A stretch of DNA of 11,396 nucleotides, from contig JAQXNQ010000035.1 in NCBI GenBank assembly GCA_029098085.1, positions 1-11,396 of the forward strand. The letters run 5' to 3'. A program made the position numbers and the translations under genes. Positions 1 to 5,438 of this stretch are shown here, one piece after another. The stretch is from Oscillospiraceae bacterium (GTDB lineage Bacteria; Bacillota; Clostridia; Oscillospirales; Ruminococcaceae). The stretch's first letter is position 1. Every line of letters begins with the position of its first letter. The notes under the pieces are model-generated. The model saw only the letters and a list, made by a program, of their open reading frames with translations. It had not been told where the DNA came from and ran no database searches.

Positions 1-1
1 C

Positions 2-583
2 CTATCACATTTGGCGGCTGTTGTACAGCATAAAATACAAAAGCTTTCCATGCGAGGAGCCAACTGCCTTACCGGGCGAAGGAGAGCCGCACAAACCTTC
101 CAAAAAGTGAGACAGGAATTCTGCGTTCTGCGGTATCGCCTCTCCCACGGCGGCGGTCATACCGGCTGGAGCCGCGCCTGGGTTTCCTGTTTGTCCGCCA
201 GAATCGGCGACGCGGATGGCTTCTATGAGCACTTTGCGGCCCTGATCCGGGATTTTGCTACGGTCAGTTTGCTGGATCTGCATCCGCCCCGCATCTTCCA
301 GATCGACGGCAATCTGGGTGCTGTAGCGGCAGGCATTGAGGCACTGGTCAGCTTTTACGACGATACTGCCCATCTGCTGCGCGCCCTGCCCCGGCAGTGG
401 TCCTCCGGCAGCTTGGACGGCGTCCGGATCCCCGGCGGTCACCTGCTCCGTTTGGAGTGGAAAAACGGAAGTCTGACCTCGCTGGAGGTGACGCTGGGAT
501 ACAGCGGCACTGCCCGTCTGGAGTGGAGCGGACAGGTACATCAGGTTTCCGGTACGCCGGGCGAAACCGTGCGTCTGCTGTAA
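2..583 (+). CDS. C-terminal part of a GH95-type glycoside hydrolase (alpha-L-fucosidase-like), 5' end outside window or truncated
   Basis: The reading frame is open from the left edge to TAA at 581-583. From about position 130 onward it matches the C-terminal region of GH95 glycosidases, which remove alpha-L-fucose (or alpha-L-galactose) from glycans. Visible signatures are GGGHTGWSRAW at 149-181, HPPRIFQIDGNLGA, HLLRALP..W, and RIPGGHLLRLEWKNGSL leading into the closing beta-sandwich. GH95 proteins are usually 700-800 residues, so only about the last fifth is here and most catalytic residues would lie upstream. Codons 2 to about 120 in this frame do not look like the family, apart from LSHL at the very edge that could echo the usual SHL motif. 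No ribosome binding site precedes the possible starts at 11 (TTG) or 50 (ATG). It may therefore be a truncated remnant joined to unrelated DNA. The family assignment of the C-terminal half is confident; intactness is not. Confidence 0.7.
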   Translation, partial: LSHLAAVVQHKIQKLSMRGANCLTGRRRAAQTFQKVRQEFCVLRYRLSHGGGHTGWSRAWVSCLSARIGDADGFYEHFAALIRDFATVSLLDLHPPRIFQIDGNLGAVAAGIEALVSFYDDTAHLLRALPRQWSSGSLDGVRIPGGHLLRLEWKNGSLTSLEVTLGYSGTARLEWSGQVHQVSGTPGETVRLL

Positions 584-611
584 CAGCACACCCTCATCGC
601 GTCATGAAACG

Positions 612-652
612 GCTCCGCCCGCATCAGCAAGAAACACTGATGCGGGCGGAGC
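612..652. terminator. Bidirectional intrinsic terminator between convergent genes
   Basis: A perfect 16-bp inverted repeat, 612-627 with 637-652, encloses a 9-nt loop. It sits between the end of the GH95-like frame (583) and the end of the convergent Hsp20 gene (683). The U-tracts are weak on both sides, so termination strength is inferred from stem stability and placement. Confidence 0.75.
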
Positions 653-682
653 TATCTATTCAAGGAGAAAAACCAGGCTGTA

Positions 683-1096
683 TTACTGGATTTCGATCTG
701 CCGGGAAACAGGCACCGGCACCGCCTTTTTAGGCAGCTCCAGCGTCAGGACACCGTTTTCATAGCTGGCGGTGATGGCGCTTTCCTCAATGCCGGTGATG
801 TCAAAGGAGCGGGCGTAGGAGCCGTAGCTGCGCTCCCGGCGGAGGTAGCTGTTTTCCTTTTTCTCTTCGGCAGACTCGGTGTGCTCGGCCTTGATGGTCA
901 GCCGGTCGTTGCCCAGATCGATTTTAATGTCTTCCTTTTTGAAGCCGGGAAGCTCGGCCTGCAGCTGATAGCCGGTGTCCGTCTCGATGATGTCGGTCCT
1001 GAAGGGGGCAACAGCGGCGGAAAAAGCTCTGTCAAAGCTGTCCAGACAGTCAAACATGGAACGGGTTCTGCGTTCAAAGGGAGTCAGTTCAAACAT
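683..1096 (-). CDS. Hsp20/alpha-crystallin family small heat shock protein (downstream copy)
   Basis: This encodes a 137-residue cytosolic small heat shock protein, an ATP-independent holdase that binds unfolding proteins and hands them to DnaK/ClpB-type refolding systems (family knowledge). The start is set at 1096 because GGAGG lies 8 nt ahead of that ATG; an in-frame ATG at 1123 would add nine residues and has no ribosome binding site. The N-terminal arm (about 1-32) includes MFELTPFERRTRSMFD. The alpha-crystallin domain spans about 33-124 and contains DIIETDTGYQLQAELPGF and the hallmark A-x-YENGVL-x-L-x-LPK near 110-123. The C-terminal tail carries an I-x-I motif (IEI, 134-136), used in oligomer assembly. 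It lies 76 nt downstream of a near-identical paralogue on the same strand and is probably its operon partner under the same CIRCE operator. No separate promoter is evident in the gap. Confidence 0.93.
   Translation of the reverse strand: MFELTPFERRTRSMFDCLDSFDRAFSAAVAPFRTDIIETDTGYQLQAELPGFKKEDIKIDLGNDRLTIKAEHTESAEEKKENSYLRRERSYGSYARSFDITGIEESAITASYENGVLTLELPKKAVPVPVSRQIEIQ
762..832. repeat. 71-bp identical tract shared by the two hsp20 genes (second copy 1252-1322)
   Basis: Positions 762-832 and 1252-1322 are identical over 71 bases inside the alpha-crystallin domain coding sequence. Further long near-identical tracts follow around 885-1010 and 1375-1500. Identity also covers synonymous positions, which points to recent duplication or ongoing gene conversion. 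Confidence 0.85.
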
Positions 1097-1134
1097 AATC
1101 AATACCTCCATATTATTTTTCATCTATATGCATT

Positions 1135-1150
1135 CCGCAGAGCGCTGCGG
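1135..1150 (-). other. Short perfect hairpin between the two hsp20 genes
   Basis: CCGCAG (1135-1140) and CTGCGG (1145-1150) form a 6-bp GC-rich stem with a 4-nt loop in the intercistronic RNA. No U-tract follows in the direction of transcription. It is more likely a processing or stability element, or simply a spacer hairpin, than a full terminator. Confidence 0.4.
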
Positions 1151-1172
1151 AGGGTTGCGGTGTGAAAAGGGC

Positions 1173-1601
1173 TCAGTGAATCTCGATCTGCCGGGAGACA
1201 GGCACCGGAGCGGCCTTTCTGGGAAGATCCAGAATCAGGATACCGTTTTCGTAGCTGGCGGTGATGGCGCTTTCCTCAATGCCGGTGATGTCAAAGGAGC
1301 GGGCGTAGGAGCCGTAGCTGCGTTCACGGCGAAGATAATTGCCCTGCTTCTTCTCTTCGACGGACTGGGTGTGCTCGGCCTTGATGGTCAGACGGTCGTT
1401 GCCCAGATCGATTTTGATGTCTTCCTTTCTGAAGCCGGGAAGCTCAGCCTGCAGCTGATAGCCGGTGTCCGTCTCGATGATGTCGGTCTTAAAGGGGCTG
1501 GCGGAAGCAGCGGCAGAAGCGGTGGAATAAGCTCTGTCAAGGCTGTCCAGGTAATCAAACAGGGAACGGGTTCTGCGTTCAAAGGGAGTCAGTTCAAACA
1601 T
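1173..1601 (-). CDS. Hsp20/alpha-crystallin family small heat shock protein (upstream copy)
   Basis: This encodes a 142-residue small heat shock protein chaperone, paralogous to the gene immediately downstream. The start at 1601 is chosen because GGAGGT lies 6-7 nt ahead and the protein then begins MFELTPFERR like its twin. The same frame is open up to 1748, but those residues have no family likeness and contain the 5' leader. The alpha-crystallin domain covers about 38-129, with ELPGFRKEDIKID, RRERSYGSYARSFDI and SYENGILILDLPRK; the tail has I-x-I (IEI) at residues 139-141. Compared with the other copy it has an alanine/serine-rich insert near 27-36. It is the first gene of the pair behind a sigma-A-like promoter and a perfect CIRCE operator, so HrcA repression at normal temperature and induction by heat are inferred. 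The long leader of roughly 100 nt could also carry post-transcriptional control. Confidence 0.93.
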   Translation of the reverse strand: MFELTPFERRTRSLFDYLDSLDRAYSTASAAASASPFKTDIIETDTGYQLQAELPGFRKEDIKIDLGNDRLTIKAEHTQSVEEKKQGNYLRRERSYGSYARSFDITGIEESAITASYENGILILDLPRKAAPVPVSRQIEIH

Positions 1602-1708
1602 AATCATACCTCCATGTAAATTGTATGTGGAATTCTGAAAGCTGCCTTCGGGCCGCTGAGCGGCTCTGTTTCCGGAGGGCTTTTCGCTCTCTTTTTGTTT
1701 ACGAGTAT

Positions 1709-1736
1709 AGTATATCCCGACAGTATGAAAAATCAA
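1709..1736 (-). promoter_or_regulatory. Sigma-A-like promoter of the hsp20 pair
   Basis: On the minus strand TTGATT (1731-1736) is separated by 16 bp from TATACT (1709-1714), which itself overlaps a second TATACT (1704-1709). It lies about 105 bp ahead of the first Hsp20 start. A second candidate overlaps the CIRCE: TTTTGC (1800-1805), 17-bp spacer, TATACT (1777-1782). The sequence alone cannot say which is used. Confidence 0.6.
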
Positions 1737-1764
1737 TAGATGAAACATGAAATGAATATTAATT

Positions 1765-1791
1765 TTAGCACTCTTAAGTATAGAGTGCTAA
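1765..1791. promoter_or_regulatory. CIRCE operator (HrcA binding site)
   Basis: The sequence is exactly TTAGCACTC-N9-GAGTGCTAA, the classical CIRCE inverted repeat bound by the heat shock repressor HrcA. The left arm is 1765-1773 and the right arm 1783-1791. The only gene starting near it is the Hsp20 gene at 1601 on the minus strand; the gene on the other side (permease) ends toward it. It lies upstream of the best -35/-10 pair but overlaps an alternative -10 (1777-1782). Confidence 0.95.
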
Positions 1792-1806
1792 CATCAAAAG
1801 CAAAAG

Positions 1807-1836
1807 AAAACCGCCCTCCGATGGGAGGACGGTTTT
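1807..1836 (-). terminator. Intrinsic terminator of the permease gene
   Basis: Stem 1807-1819 with 1824-1836, 4-nt loop. The single mismatch on the plus strand becomes a G-U wobble in minus-strand RNA. A T-rich run follows in that direction (ttttcttttgctttt), 18 nt after the permease stop, so it serves that gene. Confidence 0.88.
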
Positions 1837-1854
1837 CCGAAAATCTGCTCGGAA

Positions 1855-3273
1855 TCAGAAGATGATGAAGAACTTGCCGATGAACAGCAGGCTCAGCACG
1901 ATGGTCAGAGGAGAAACCTCCTTGGCCTTGCCGGTGCAGATCTTGATGATGCTGTAGGCAATCAGGCCGATGCCGATGCCGTTGCCGACGCCGCTGGTGA
2001 CCATCATGAAGATCAGCAGCAGGGCGACGGGAACGCTCTGAGAGAAGTCGCTGTAATCCACTTCCTTCAGGGAACCCATCATCAGAATGCCGACATAAAC
2101 CAGAGCGGCAGAGGTGGCGGGAGCGGGGATCAGCGCCGCGATGGGGGCGATGAACATGCAGGCCAGGAAGAGCAGAGCGGTGGTCAGAGCGGTCAGACCG
2201 GTGCGGCCGCCTTCCTCAACGCCGGCAGCGGATTCGATGAAGGTGGTGACGGTGGAGGTGCCGGTGCAGGCGCCGACGCAGGTGGCCACGGAGTCAGACA
2301 GCATGGCCTTGTTCATGTCGGGCATTTCGCCCTTTTCATTGAGCATGCCGGCTCTCTTGGCGGTGCCGTACAGGGTGCCGATGGTGTCGAACATGTCCAC
2401 CATGCAGAAGCTGATGATGGTCATGATGGCGGAGAAGTAGCCGATGCTGAACAGGGTCTTGAAGTTGAACTTGAAGAAGGTCTGTTCAAACATATCGCTG
2501 AAGGGAGGCAGGAAGCTGGCGCCGGACAGGGACGCGAAGGGGTTCTGTCCCATACAGAAGCAGCCGATCCAGTACACAACAGAAGCGCTCAGCATGCCCA
2601 GCAGCACAGAGCCCTTGATTTTGTGATGGGCCAGGACCACGATGACGAACAGGCCGATGAACATGGTGATGACATACAGAACCATGGTGCCGTAGCTGTC
2701 GCCCATGGCAGCCTTGGTGGCGCTGGGGCCGTTGGTGAAGAAGCTGGCCAGCATGTAGAAGGGAGTACCTTCGCTGTTGAAGACGCCGGCGTTGCTGCCC
2801 AGACCGATGTTGATCAGCATCAGGCCGATACCGGCGGGGATGCCCAGACGAACCGCACCCGGGATGGCGGCTACGATCTTCTCACGAACCTTGAGCAGGG
2901 TGAGAACGGTGAACAGCACGCCAGAGATCAGGATGATAGCAAGGCCGCCGCCAAAGGCTTCCGCATAGGTGACGCCGGCAGCAGTGGCGATGGAGGCCAC
3001 CACGGTGGCGAAGTAGGAGTTCAGACCCATGCCGGGTGCCATTGCGAAGGGCTTGTTGGCCAGCACAGCCATCAGAATGGTGCCGATTGCGGCAGAGAGA
3101 ATGGTCGCCATGAAGACGGCGTTCCACAGCTCCTGTCCGTTGGCCCCGAAACCGGTCAGCAGGTTGGGGTTCAGGGCGATGATGTACGCCATGGTCATGA
3201 AGGTGGAAAGGCCCGCCAGAATCTCTGTCCGGACAGTGGTGCCATTCTCCTTCAGCTTGAAGAATTTTTCCAT
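1855..3273 (-). CDS. NCS2 family nucleobase permease, AzgA-like (hypoxanthine/guanine/adenine transporter)
   Basis: A 472-residue polytopic membrane protein of the NCS2 family, AzgA/PbuG branch, which imports purine bases by proton symport (family knowledge). The start is firm: AAAGGAGGAGC sits a few bases ahead of the ATG at 3273, and the N-terminus FFKLKENGTTVRTEILAG is typical of the branch. Other family signatures are APGMGLNSYF (79-88), MVDMFDTIGTLYGTAKRAGML (291-311, DMFDTIGT core) and GTSTVTTFIESAAG followed by EEGGRTGLTA (338-362), the region contributing to substrate binding in this fold. Hydrophobic segments occur throughout, consistent with 12-14 membrane helices. It is monocistronic with its own promoter (3369-3397) and terminator. 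The exact purine cannot be told from sequence. The roughly 90-nt leader lacks a recognisable purine riboswitch but could form two competing helices. Confidence 0.93.
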   Translation of the reverse strand: MEKFFKLKENGTTVRTEILAGLSTFMTMAYIIALNPNLLTGFGANGQELWNAVFMATILSAAIGTILMAVLANKPFAMAPGMGLNSYFATVVASIATAAGVTYAEAFGGGLAIILISGVLFTVLTLLKVREKIVAAIPGAVRLGIPAGIGLMLINIGLGSNAGVFNSEGTPFYMLASFFTNGPSATKAAMGDSYGTMVLYVITMFIGLFVIVVLAHHKIKGSVLLGMLSASVVYWIGCFCMGQNPFASLSGASFLPPFSDMFEQTFFKFNFKTLFSIGYFSAIMTIISFCMVDMFDTIGTLYGTAKRAGMLNEKGEMPDMNKAMLSDSVATCVGACTGTSTVTTFIESAAGVEEGGRTGLTALTTALLFLACMFIAPIAALIPAPATSAALVYVGILMMGSLKEVDYSDFSQSVPVALLLIFMMVTSGVGNGIGIGLIAYSIIKICTGKAKEVSPLTIVLSLLFIGKFFIIF

Positions 3274-3368
3274 TGTGCTCCTCCTTTGATGATGCGCGGC
3301 AGCGCCGCAAAAATCGAGCGGTCAGGACCAGTGCGGCAGAGATCCGTCCGATCATGACCAACGAAAGT

Positions 3369-3397
3369 ATTATAAGCGTTTTTAAAGAAAAAAGCAA
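3369..3397 (-). promoter_or_regulatory. Sigma-A-like promoter of the permease gene
   Basis: Minus strand TTGCTT (3392-3397), 17-bp spacer, TATAAT (3369-3374). Transcription would start near 3362, giving a leader of about 90 nt before the ATG at 3273. Confidence 0.75.
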
Positions 3398-3502
3398 TAG
3401 GCTGTAAAAAAACAAAAGCGGAAAGATATATATTTTGTGAATCTGCCGCATTTTGGCTGCTTTTTGTTGTGAATAAAGAGAAAAAGAGGGCGTAAAAACG
3501 AA

Positions 3503-3539
3503 AAAGCACCGCTCCCAGAGGTTGGAGGAGCGATGCTTT
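3503..3539 (-). terminator. Intrinsic terminator of rpsT
   Basis: A 13-bp stem, 3503-3515 with 3527-3539 (one G-U wobble in minus-strand RNA), 11-nt loop, then TTTTTCGTTTTT in the direction of transcription. It begins 24 nt after the rpsT stop. Confidence 0.9.
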
Positions 3540-3563
3540 CATGTTCGTTACAGAAACAGGCTT

Positions 3564-3824
3564 TTAGGCTTTGGCAGCGCTGACTTTGGCAGCGACCTGA
3601 GCTTTCTTTCTGGCAGCCTGGTTTTTATGAATAATACCCTTGGCGGCAGACTGGTCAATGGTCTTGTAAGCAGCTTTCAGAACCGCTTCATCAGCAGTAC
3701 CGTTGGCCACGGCAGCGTCAACAGCTTTCAGAGCAGCCTTCAGTTTACCTTTCAGCATTCTGTTCTGCAGAGTTTTGGTAGAGATTACTTTGACTCTTTT
3801 CTTCGCAGACTTAATGTTAGGCAT
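3564..3824 (-). CDS. rpsT: 30S ribosomal protein S20
   Basis: An 86-residue, lysine/alanine-rich protein matching bacterial S20 over its full length: MPNIKSAKKRVKV at the N-terminus, QNRMLKGKLKAALK, and a helical C-terminus with KGIIHKNQAARKKAQV. S20 binds 16S rRNA early in 30S assembly. The start is supported by GAGGAGGT 6 nt ahead of the ATG at 3824. The gene has its own promoter and terminator and is divergent from gpr, an arrangement conserved in Bacillus and many Clostridia. The leader is about 110 nt and contains short inverted repeats. S20 autoregulates translation in E. coli, but nothing here shows that directly. Confidence 0.98.
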   Translation of the reverse strand: MPNIKSAKKRVKVISTKTLQNRMLKGKLKAALKAVDAAVANGTADEAVLKAAYKTIDQSAAKGIIHKNQAARKKAQVAAKVSAAKA

Positions 3825-3941
3825 ATTTGCACCTCCTCACATAATACCAGCCCGTTGGAACGGCCCGGCGAATGAATAGGCTTCACATACCCTGCCAATG
3901 GCAAACGCCAAGACACGATGACAGACTGTGACAGCTTTACT

Positions 3942-3970
3942 ATCATACCATTTTCTCCCGGAAAATGCAA
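3942..3970 (-). promoter_or_regulatory. rpsT: Sigma-A-like promoter of rpsT
   Basis: Minus strand TTGCAT (3965-3970), 17-bp spacer, TATGAT (3942-3947). The 314-bp divergent region 3825-4138 holds this promoter and leader on one side and the gpr promoter on the other. I see no gene in it. Confidence 0.7.
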
Positions 3971-4049
3971 GGGCTTTTTCAAAGTTTTTTCGTATTTTTG
4001 CGGGAAAAAGAAAATTTCATCTTTTCTGACGGAAGCGGCGGGAAAAGGG

Positions 4050-4087
4050 GCATACTTTTTGCCGGATCAGATCATTACTTTTATAGT
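4050..4087 (+). promoter_or_regulatory. gpr: Promoter region of gpr, candidate forespore sigma-G and overlapping sigma-A-like sites
   Basis: GCATA (4050-4054), an 18-bp spacer and CATTACT (4073-4079) resemble the forespore sigma-F/sigma-G consensus, with two mismatches in the -10. Overlapping it, TTGCCG (4059-4064), 17 bp and TATAGT (4082-4087) look like a vegetative promoter. Since gpr genes are transcribed in the forespore in Bacillus, the first reading fits the function better. Confidence 0.5.
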
Positions 4088-4138
4088 ATACAGGACGGCG
4101 GACGGTTTGTCCAGAGAAAAACGGAAGGAGTTTTGTGT

Positions 4139-4966
4139 ATGCAGAAACATCATTCTCCCCGCACTGATCTGGCGGCGGAGTGGGCCGCACGGCCGGATGA
4201 CGCGCCGGAGGGCGTGGTGCATTGTGAGCGGCAGCGGGGAAGCGTCACGGTCCAGAGCGTGGAGATCCGGACGGAGGAGGCGGCCCGGAGGCTGGGACGT
4301 GCGGCGGGCACCTATCTGACCCTGGAAACACGGCCTTTTTCCTCGCCGGTGCGGGATCTGCAGCAGGAGGCACAGGCGCTGTCCGATGAGCTGCGGGCGC
4401 TGCTTCCGAAGGAGGGGATGGTGCTGGTGGTGGGGCTGGGCAATCAGGACATCACGCCGGATGCGCTGGGCCCTGCCGCCGCCGAAGGGGTTTTTGTGAC
4501 CCGGCACCTGAAAAGCCATCTGCGGGAGCTGCCCGGCATGGAGCAGCTGCGGAGCGTCTGCAGCGTTGCCCCCGGCGTGCTGGGGCAGACCGGCTTTGAG
4601 GCGGCGGAGCTGACGAAAGCCCTGACCGCGTTTCTCCATCCGGCGGCGGTGATTGCGGTGGACGCGCTGGCGGCGGCCGAGCCGGAACGGCTGGGGAAAA
4701 CGGTGCAGCTGTCCGATACGGGCATCGTGCCCGGATCCGGGGTGGCCAACCACCGGGCGGGCCTGACAGCGGAGACGCTGGGGGTACCGGTCATTGCCGC
4801 AGGGGTCCCCACCGTGACCGAAATGCAGGCGGGGGAGGGCACAGTCCTGGTGACGCCCCGGGAGATCGATGTCATCATTAAAAACGCCGCCGAGCTGCTT
4901 TCGCTGGGCATCAGTCTGGCGCTGCAGCCCCACCTGACGGTTGAGGAAATGTTGGGGCTGATGTAG
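4139..4966 (+). CDS. gpr: GPR endopeptidase (spore germination protease)
   Basis: A 275-residue protease of peptidase family A25, made in the forespore as a zymogen, which degrades small acid-soluble spore proteins (SASPs) at germination to release amino acids and free the DNA. The start at 4139 follows AAGGAG by 8 nt; the longer upstream frame covers the promoter. Residues 8-12 (RTDLA) match the autoprocessing site, where cleavage after D10 would leave a very short 10-residue propeptide (15 in B. megaterium). The core motifs VVGLGNQDITPDALGP (97-112), IAVDALAAAEPERLG (172-186) and DTGIVPGSGVANHR (193-206) are all present; D108 and D175 are the likely counterparts of the essential aspartates. 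It is short for the family, often 320-370 residues, but motif order is complete. spoIIP, the usual neighbour in Bacillus, is not next to it here. Confidence 0.95.
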   Translation: MQKHHSPRTDLAAEWAARPDDAPEGVVHCERQRGSVTVQSVEIRTEEAARRLGRAAGTYLTLETRPFSSPVRDLQQEAQALSDELRALLPKEGMVLVVGLGNQDITPDALGPAAAEGVFVTRHLKSHLRELPGMEQLRSVCSVAPGVLGQTGFEAAELTKALTAFLHPAAVIAVDALAAAEPERLGKTVQLSDTGIVPGSGVANHRAGLTAETLGVPVIAAGVPTVTEMQAGEGTVLVTPREIDVIIKNAAELLSLGISLALQPHLTVEEMLGLM

Positions 4967-4974
4967 CGGGGCGC

Positions 4975-5001
4975 TCCGGAACCATTGGATCCGGATTTTT
5001 T
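4975..5001 (+). terminator. Putative intrinsic terminator of gpr
   Basis: TCCGGA (4975-4980) pairs with TCCGGA (4990-4995) across a 9-nt loop and is followed immediately by six Ts (4996-5001). The stem is short, so efficiency is uncertain. Confidence 0.6.
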
Positions 5002-5057
5002 CTCCGCTCATTTTCGCTTTCCTTTGGGGCACCCTAACTCCGAAAGGAGGCGGCAGC

Positions 5058-5264
5058 ATGATCAAAAATCTGGTAAACGGCCCGGAAATCCCCATGGGCT
5101 TCGGCATGGCGCTGGCCCAGAACGCCCAGGCGCTGGAGGCCTTTTCCCGGCTCTCCGATCTTCAGCAGCAGCAGATCATCGACGGCACCCATGAGATCGA
5201 AAGCAAACAGCAGATGCAGGCCTACGTTCAGCAGCTGGCTGATGGAACGCTTCACACCTTTTGA
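5058..5264 (+). CDS. Small conserved protein of unknown function (68 aa)
   Basis: This encodes 68 residues starting at an ATG preceded by AAAGGAGGCGGC, a strong ribosome binding site. The N-terminal segment IPMGFGMALAQNAQALEAF, then a stretch rich in Q/D/E and ending SKQQMQAYVQQLADG, is the pattern of a small soluble helical protein that recurs in clostridial genomes (recalled, not searched). Its layout loosely resembles the C-terminal helical part of YdeI/OmpD-associated-like proteins (phenylalanine/alanine near the start, asparagine, then an arginine/glutamine helix ending in a glycine). That is a weak likeness, not a function. No signal peptide or membrane segment is seen. It sits alone between the gpr terminator and the pheS promoter. 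Its last codons and stop lie within an 18-bp direct repeat copied about 100 bp downstream, so the original C-terminus may have been altered. Confidence 0.75.
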   Translation: MIKNLVNGPEIPMGFGMALAQNAQALEAFSRLSDLQQQQIIDGTHEIESKQQMQAYVQQLADGTLHTF

Positions 5265-5362
5265 TATGGAACCACGCGCGGGAATCGCTCAGGGCCGTCG
5301 TCCTGGCCCCGAGCGATTCCTGCAGCTTTCCCATCGGGAAAGCGTGGAACGCTTCACACCTT
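5243..5362. repeat. 18-bp direct repeat (5243-5260 and 5345-5362) enclosing two hairpins
   Basis: TGGAACGCTTCACACCTT occurs twice, at 5243-5260 and 5345-5362, followed by TTGA and CTGA respectively. The first copy covers the end of the 68-residue ORF. Between them are a strong hairpin (5281-5320) and a second perfect 8-bp hairpin (5325-5343). Confidence 0.85.
5281..5320 (+). terminator. Strong hairpin after the 68-aa gene, terminator-like
   Basis: Stem 5281-5290 with 5311-5320, continuing as 5292-5296 with 5305-5309 after one mismatch, loop about 8 nt. It is followed closely by GCTTTCCC-ATC-GGGAAAGC (5325-5343). No T-tract follows either, so intrinsic termination is plausible but not certain. 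Confidence 0.5.
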
Positions 5363-5396
5363 CTGACAAAAATCCGGTCTTTCCTCATTTTTTGTC

Positions 5397-5425
5397 TTGC
5401 AAAAAAAGACGGTTTGTGGTATACT
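5397..5425 (+). promoter_or_regulatory. pheS: Sigma-A-like promoter of pheST
   Basis: TTGCAA (5397-5402), 17-bp spacer, TATACT (5420-5425). Transcription would begin near 5432, just ahead of the T-box leader. Confidence 0.85.
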
Positions 5426-5438
5426 ATTTCTGTTAAAA

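Noticed and set aside
5..589. 194-codon minus-strand frame over the GH95 fragment
   Set aside because: The plus frame carries clear GH95 motifs. The far end of the minus frame may just translate the non-GH95 sequence near the edge.
1602..1748. Longer N-terminus for the upstream Hsp20
   Set aside because: No ribosome binding site at 1748, no similarity to the twin gene before MFEL, and the segment contains the promoter and leader.
2623..3357. 244-codon plus-strand frame opposite the permease
   Set aside because: Translation is H/G/D/Q-rich and lacks any domain; the minus strand is a clear membrane transporter.
3274..3362. Purine riboswitch upstream of the permease gene
   Set aside because: The conserved loop and junction sequences of the guanine/adenine aptamer are not found; only generic helices are seen.
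3825..3940. tRNA or other small RNA in the rpsT leader
   Set aside because: Short inverted repeats are present but no cloverleaf, CCA end or known RNA motif.
3965..4138. Longer N-terminus for GPR
   Set aside because: The extension overlaps the gpr promoter elements and the rpsT -35; the AAGGAG before 4139 and the RTDLA site fix the shorter start.
4067..5107. 346-codon minus-strand frame opposite gpr
   Set aside because: Antisense to gpr, unusual R/Q/H-rich composition, no recognisable domain or start signal.
5243..5362. Insertion sequence or CRISPR at the direct repeat
   Set aside because: Only two repeat copies, no transposase, and no regularly spaced array; kept only as a small repeat-flanked hairpin element.
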